From Bacteroidota bacterium (GTDB lineage Bacteria; Bacteroidota; Bacteroidia; Flavobacteriales_F; PHOS-HE28), in the NCBI GenBank assembly GCA_023418095.1, contig JAEZDL010000177.1:1-17408 (forward strand): a stretch of 17,408 bases of DNA, written 5' to 3'. The translations under genes and the position numbers were made by a program. Of this stretch, positions 14,131-17,408 are shown in pieces (positions within the stretch are counted from its first letter, which is position 1; each line of letters begins with the position of its first letter). The notes below the pieces were generated by a model that saw only the letters and a program-made list of their open reading frames with translations, was not told the DNA's origin and searched no databases.

Positions 14131-15351
14131 ATGAACCCCTCCAGTGAACTGTTGAAGCAGCTGGCCCGCGAAGTGGCCATGGTCCCGCAGGAGCAGGTGA
14201 TGGAAGTGGGCCGCCGCAAGAAAAGCCTGTTCATCGGCATTCCGAAGGAGATCACGTTTCAGGAACATCGTGTACCGCTCGATCCATCTTCGGTAGCGGC
14301 GCTCGTGGGCCGCGGGCACGAAGTGGTGATAGAAAGGTGTGCGGGCCAACCGGCGCAGTTCCAGGACAGTGATTTCAGTGAAGCTGGCGCCATGATCGCG
14401 GATAATGCCGAACAGGTATTCAAGGCGGATCTGATCCTGAAAGTTGCGCCGCCCAACCATACCGAGATCGAGATGCTGCGCCATAAGCAGACGTTGATCT
14501 CGGCGCTTCAACTTACCGTGCAGCCGAAGGATACGTTGCGGCGCATGATGGAGAAGCGGATGACCGCCGTGGCGTGGGATTTCATCAAGGATCGCGAAGG
14601 GATCTATCCGATCATCCGTGCGATGGGCGAGATCGCCGGCAACACATGCATCCAGGTGGCCAGCGAATACCTGAGCGCCGATAAAGGCGGCCAGGGATTG
14701 ATGCTCGGTGGCATCAGCGGTGTCGCTCCTGCGGAAGTGGTGATCATCGGTGCTGGAACTGTCGGTGAATTCGCCACGCGGGCTGCGCTCGGCCTTGGTG
14801 CGAGCGTCCGCGTCTTCGATAAGAGCATCTACCGCCTGCGCCGTTTGCAGAACGATCTCGGTGCGCGTGTCTGGACATCGGTGATACAACCCCAGGAACT
14901 GCGCAAAGCCTTGCGGAACGCCGATGTGGCCATCGGTGCCCTGCGGCCGGAACATGGCCGTACGCCGATGGTGGTGACCGAAGAGATGGTGAAGGAGATG
15001 AAGAACGGCAGCGTGATCGTGGACGTGAGCATCGATCGCGGCGGTTGTTTCGAGACCAGTGAAGTGACCACGCACACCGATCCCGTGTACAAACGTTACG
15101 GTGTGCTCCATTACTGCGTGCCCAACATCGCGAGCCGCGTTCCGCGTACGGCCAGCACGGCGCTCAGCAACATCTTCGGGCCGATGCTCCTGAGCATGGG
15201 CGATGTCGGTGGTTTCGAGGAATTGATCAAGACCAACCTCGGGATCCGCCACGGCGTGTATCTCTACAACGGCACGGTCACCAGCCCGATCCTCGGCGAA
15301 GCGTTCAAGCTACCCTACAAGGACCTTGATATCCTGCTCGCAGCATTTTGA
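14131..15351 (+). CDS. ald: Alanine dehydrogenase-like NAD(P)-dependent oxidoreductase (Bacteroidota type)
   Basis: A 406-residue member of the alanine dehydrogenase/PntA N-terminal superfamily. After an N-terminal extension of about 33 residues come GIPKEITFQEHRVPLDP (36-52), KADLILKVAPP (98-108), the Rossmann loop VVIIGAGTVGEFA (203-215) with acidic Asp230, and IVDVSIDRGGCFE (296-308), all as in Ald. Canonical Ald converts L-alanine and NAD+ to pyruvate, ammonia and NADH. By hand alignment to Mycobacterium tuberculosis Ald, Arg15 is kept (Arg47), but catalytic Lys75 aligns with Ala106 and His96 with Gln127, at identical 21-residue spacing. The usual annotation is therefore a family name; its reaction is less certain. 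A 12-bp gap separates it from the next gene, suggesting an operon. Confidence 0.88.
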   Translation: MNPSSELLKQLAREVAMVPQEQVMEVGRRKKSLFIGIPKEITFQEHRVPLDPSSVAALVGRGHEVVIERCAGQPAQFQDSDFSEAGAMIADNAEQVFKADLILKVAPPNHTEIEMLRHKQTLISALQLTVQPKDTLRRMMEKRMTAVAWDFIKDREGIYPIIRAMGEIAGNTCIQVASEYLSADKGGQGLMLGGISGVAPAEVVIIGAGTVGEFATRAALGLGASVRVFDKSIYRLRRLQNDLGARVWTSVIQPQELRKALRNADVAIGALRPEHGRTPMVVTEEMVKEMKNGSVIVDVSIDRGGCFETSEVTTHTDPVYKRYGVLHYCVPNIASRVPRTASTALSNIFGPMLLSMGDVGGFEELIKTNLGIRHGVYLYNGTVTSPILGEAFKLPYKDLDILLAAF

Positions 15352-15363
15352 TCGCGCACGTGC

Positions 15364-15756
15364 ATGAGCCTTAAGCGGAGGATCCTACTTTACGCGTTAG
15401 GCGTTCTCATCGGTGGCGGGCTCGCGTACTTTTTCTATGGTGAACGTTTGGCTTCCGGTGGTTGGTTGCCCGAGAACCGGATCAAGCAACGGCTGGCCTT
15501 CACATTGATCGATTCACGGGCTGAAGCGAAAGCCCAATTGGAGGCCTGGCCGGCGGAATTGAGCGATCTGAGGTTGGCGATGCCGAACGCTTCGGTCGAT
15601 CTGGCCAATTCAGAACGTACGGACGATTCGATCTATTACCGGGTGAACATGGAATTGAAAGGGCGGAGTGCCGATCTGGTCGTGGCCGTGTTGCGCGATC
15701 TGGATCGGGATACCACCGCCACGCTCTGGTCACTGCACGAAGCGCGTGCGCAATAG
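15364..15756 (+). CDS. Hypothetical single-TM protein downstream of ald
   Basis: 130 residues starting MSLKRRILLYALGVLIGG: a basic N-terminus then one hydrophobic helix (about 7-24) ending in YFFYGERL, so the rest is probably periplasmic or on the outer face of the inner membrane. The remainder includes WLPENRIKQRLAFTLID and an alternating polar/hydrophobic C-terminal half (YYRVNMELKGRSADLVVAV). Similar short proteins of this form occur in Bacteroidota, but I do not recognise a named family. It starts 12 bp after the ald stop and is very likely co-transcribed with it. Codon use looks like that of its neighbours, which supports a real gene. Confidence 0.75.
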   Translation: MSLKRRILLYALGVLIGGGLAYFFYGERLASGGWLPENRIKQRLAFTLIDSRAEAKAQLEAWPAELSDLRLAMPNASVDLANSERTDDSIYYRVNMELKGRSADLVVAVLRDLDRDTTATLWSLHEARAQ

Positions 15757-15887
15757 CCCCGATCGTAGATTACTCTCCACGATCCTGAAATGGCACTCGA
15801 TCGCTCGGGGATCGCAGCTTCTTCAGCAACAGCGCCAACTGCGAACCGGAATGCGGCCTGCGGAACGTGAATGGTTCTTACGTTCGC

Positions 15888-16124
15888 ATGGCACAACTAA
15901 GCAGAGATCCTTCCGAACAACGCGATCCCGCTCCGGCCGGAATGCCCACGGAAACCCGGCGCACGGACATGTTCGCCGCACGCAGGATGTGGTATGTGAT
16001 CCTGGGAATGCTGGTGGTGATGGCGATCGTGGCTGCGCTTATCAACAGCTATTGGGATTCAGGCCAGCCTTCGGTCGATCCAGCTCCGGCCGAGGAAGCT
16101 GTTCCGCGTGATCCAGGTCATTGA
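15888..16124 (+). CDS. Small hypothetical single-TM protein
   Basis: 78 residues from the ATG at 15888: a hydrophilic N-terminal part rich in Arg, Pro and Asp, one helix (MWYVILGMLVVMAIVAALI, about 34-52), then an acidic Pro/Ala-rich tail. A GTG at 15867 would add seven residues. A hairpin (GAACGT 15863-15868 with ACGTTC 15880-15885) sits directly before the ATG and would include the GTG. The 131 bp between the previous gene and this ATG show nothing else. The stop overlaps the 3' end of the convergent proline dehydrogenase gene by 7 bp. No family is recognised; the clear helix followed by an acidic tail favours a genuine membrane peptide over chance, but support is moderate. Confidence 0.5.
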   Translation: MAQLSRDPSEQRDPAPAGMPTETRRTDMFAARRMWYVILGMLVVMAIVAALINSYWDSGQPSVDPAPAEEAVPRDPGH

Positions 16125-17311
16125 GCCGTGCCGCCACGCCGCACCCGCTCAGCCTTGATCATGCGAAGTTCGCGGCCGGTCTGGCCGGCAACGCTCGTGT
16201 TCTCCGCCGCGCGGCGGATCAGGTACGGAAGCACTTTCTTCACCGGACCGTAAGGCACGTACTTCACCACATTGAACCCGGCATGGGATAGATTGTAACT
16301 GATGTTGTCGCTCATGCCGAGCAACTGCGAGAACCAGATCCGATCGTCGTTCCGGCGAAGACCATTCTCACTGATCAATTCCGTAAGGAGGATCGAACTT
16401 CTTTCGTTGTGCGTACCCGAAACGATCGCCATGCGATCGATGTTCTCGACGCAGATCCGCAACCCTTCGTCGTATGCCTTGTCCACACTGGGCTTGTCGG
16501 GATGGATCGGTGAAGGATAACCCTTCTCCTTCGCTCTTTCCCGTTCCTTTTCCATGTAGGCACCGCGCACGAGCTTTATTCCCAAATGATATCCGCCGGC
16601 CTGCGCCTTCCGGAGACTTTCGTTCAGAAAAGCGACCCGGTCGTGGCGGTAGAATTGGATCGTGTTGAAAACGATCGGCCTCTGGCGGTTGTAGCGCTGC
16701 ATCATCCGTTCCACCAGATCGTCCACGGCCTGTTGTATCCAGCTTTCCTCCGCATCGATCAGAATGGGGATACCGGCATCGTGCGCGGCCTTGCACAACC
16801 GATCGAACCGTCCCTGCACAGCGTTCCATTCCTTCTCTTCCCCGGCGCTCAGCGCCGTGCCCTGGCTCACCTTCTCAAGCAGGTCATGCCTGCTTATGCC
16901 AGTGGGCTTGAAAACGCAGAACGGGATCTCCCTCCGTGTTCTCGCCACTTCGATCGTGCGCAGGATCTCCGCGGCGGTGGCATTCAGCGAAGCTTCGTCA
17001 TCCTGCCCTTCTGCACTGAAATCGAGGATCGTTCCGATGTGGCTTTTCGCCAGCCGTTCAGCCGTGCGCAAGGCCTCATCGATCGTTTCACCCCCACAGA
17101 ATTGCTTGAAGATCGTGCGCTTCACCAGACCGGTGATGGGCAGCCCGATCGATAATGCGAACAGGGAGATCTTCTGTCCGGCGGCTGAAAGCAACGGGTT
17201 GCCGATCATGCTGAAGAGGAATTCCGCCTCCTTCAATTCCTTGTCGCTCCGATCGGCGAACGCGATGCGCGTATCGGTGAGATCGGGCGTCAACTCCGGC
17301 TGAACGCTCAT
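16118..17311 (-). CDS. Proline dehydrogenase (stand-alone, FAD-dependent)
   Basis: Oxidises L-proline to pyrroline-5-carboxylate, passing electrons through FAD to the quinone pool; the first step from proline to glutamate. The 397 residues form the PRODH beta-alpha barrel without the fused P5C dehydrogenase domain of bifunctional PutA. Signatures are GTILDFSAEG (93-102), FCVFKPTGIS (131-140), IPILIDAEESW (181-191), NTIQFYRHDR (216-225), GIKLVRGAYMEKER (244-257), SGTHNERS (298-305) and the C-terminal LLGMSDNISYNLSHAG and KYVPYGP, followed by LPYLIRRAAEN, which holds the paired arginines that grip the substrate carboxylate. The start at 17311 is preceded by AGGA and an exact -7 element 59 bp upstream. 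It is convergent with the small hypothetical gene. The P5C dehydrogenase gene is not in the window. Confidence 0.95.
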   Translation of the reverse strand: MSVQPELTPDLTDTRIAFADRSDKELKEAEFLFSMIGNPLLSAAGQKISLFALSIGLPITGLVKRTIFKQFCGGETIDEALRTAERLAKSHIGTILDFSAEGQDDEASLNATAAEILRTIEVARTRREIPFCVFKPTGISRHDLLEKVSQGTALSAGEEKEWNAVQGRFDRLCKAAHDAGIPILIDAEESWIQQAVDDLVERMMQRYNRQRPIVFNTIQFYRHDRVAFLNESLRKAQAGGYHLGIKLVRGAYMEKERERAKEKGYPSPIHPDKPSVDKAYDEGLRICVENIDRMAIVSGTHNERSSILLTELISENGLRRNDDRIWFSQLLGMSDNISYNLSHAGFNVVKYVPYGPVKKVLPYLIRRAAENTSVAGQTGRELRMIKAERVRRGGTAQ

Positions 17312-17370
17312 TCCTGGGCTGGTGTGTTATTGCCGGTTCCTTTGTTCCTTTGGCACCGGCTGCGGGCGGC

Positions 17371-17378
17371 CAAAAGTA
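17371..17378 (-). promoter_or_regulatory. -7 element of the proline dehydrogenase gene
   Basis: On the minus strand TACTTTTG matches TAnnTTTG exactly and lies 59 bp upstream of the start at 17311, giving a leader of roughly 50 nt. No obvious -33 TTG is visible before the window edge. Confidence 0.45.
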
Positions 17379-17408
17379 AGAATGGGAGAAGTGCTGCAGG
17401 ATGCTACG

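Noticed and set aside
13564..15252. Minus-strand open frame extending hutU upstream to a 1247-codon ORF
   Set aside because: This part is antisense to tsaE and ald, shows no family resemblance, and the recognisable urocanase begins at the ATG at 13563 behind its own promoter. The lack of stops reflects GC-rich codon bias.
15757..15810. Terminator formed by CCCCGA (15757-15762) and TCGGGG (15805-15810)
   Set aside because: The loop would be over 40 nt with no T-tract; pairing of this length is expected by chance in this sequence.

Overview
The window is a compact, GC-rich (high 50s percent by eye) chromosomal segment of a member of the Bacteroidota, probably a Flavobacteriales-like lineage. 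The evidence is a type IX secretion C-terminal sorting domain on a PKD-domain protein, an ECF sigma factor paired with a membrane protein of the Bacteroidota 'dual membrane-spanning' type, TAnnTTTG promoter elements, weak Shine-Dalgarno sites, and Bacteroidota-type RecG, PheT, urocanase and alanine dehydrogenase-like proteins. No RNA gene, transposase, phage gene or CRISPR array was found.

Layout. 1-624 is accessory-looking. It holds the first 34 codons of a minus-strand ATPase gene that runs off the left edge, an AT-rich promoter containing two perfect composite palindromes, a decayed C-terminal fragment of a dihydrolipoamide acyltransferase (E2) gene, and a fold-prone non-coding stretch. 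625-5963 is housekeeping: recG, a YhhN-family membrane protein on the other strand, and pheT. 5964-11420 is a minus-strand block, read right to left: a large secreted PKD/T9SS protein, an ECF sigma factor, its overlapping partner (N-terminal cytoplasmic helix, one inner-membrane helix, about 260 acidic disordered residues, C-terminal outer-membrane barrel) and a lipoprotein inorganic pyrophosphatase. 11509-17311 is mostly amino-acid catabolism: urocanase (histidine), an alanine dehydrogenase-like protein (alanine) and proline dehydrogenase (proline), with tsaE (tRNA t6A synthesis) and two small single-helix hypothetical proteins between them.

How the parts relate. The most system-like unit is the sigma factor plus trans-envelope partner. 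One polypeptide seems able to link the outer membrane to a cytoplasmic sigma factor, as proposed for the Das/Dma pairs of Bacteroides. The flanking secreted adhesin-like protein and exported pyrophosphatase are candidate regulon members by position only. The left-edge ATPase promoter looks tightly operator-controlled. The whole window is unusually rich in GATC, especially GATCG, and one REP-like palindrome is translated in frame inside hutU. The alanine dehydrogenase-like protein lacks the canonical catalytic Lys and His. Gene packing is tight: a 4-bp tail-to-tail overlap (recG/YhhN), an abutting convergent pair (pheT/ppa), an ATGA overlap (sigma/partner) and a 7-bp convergent overlap at 16118-16124.
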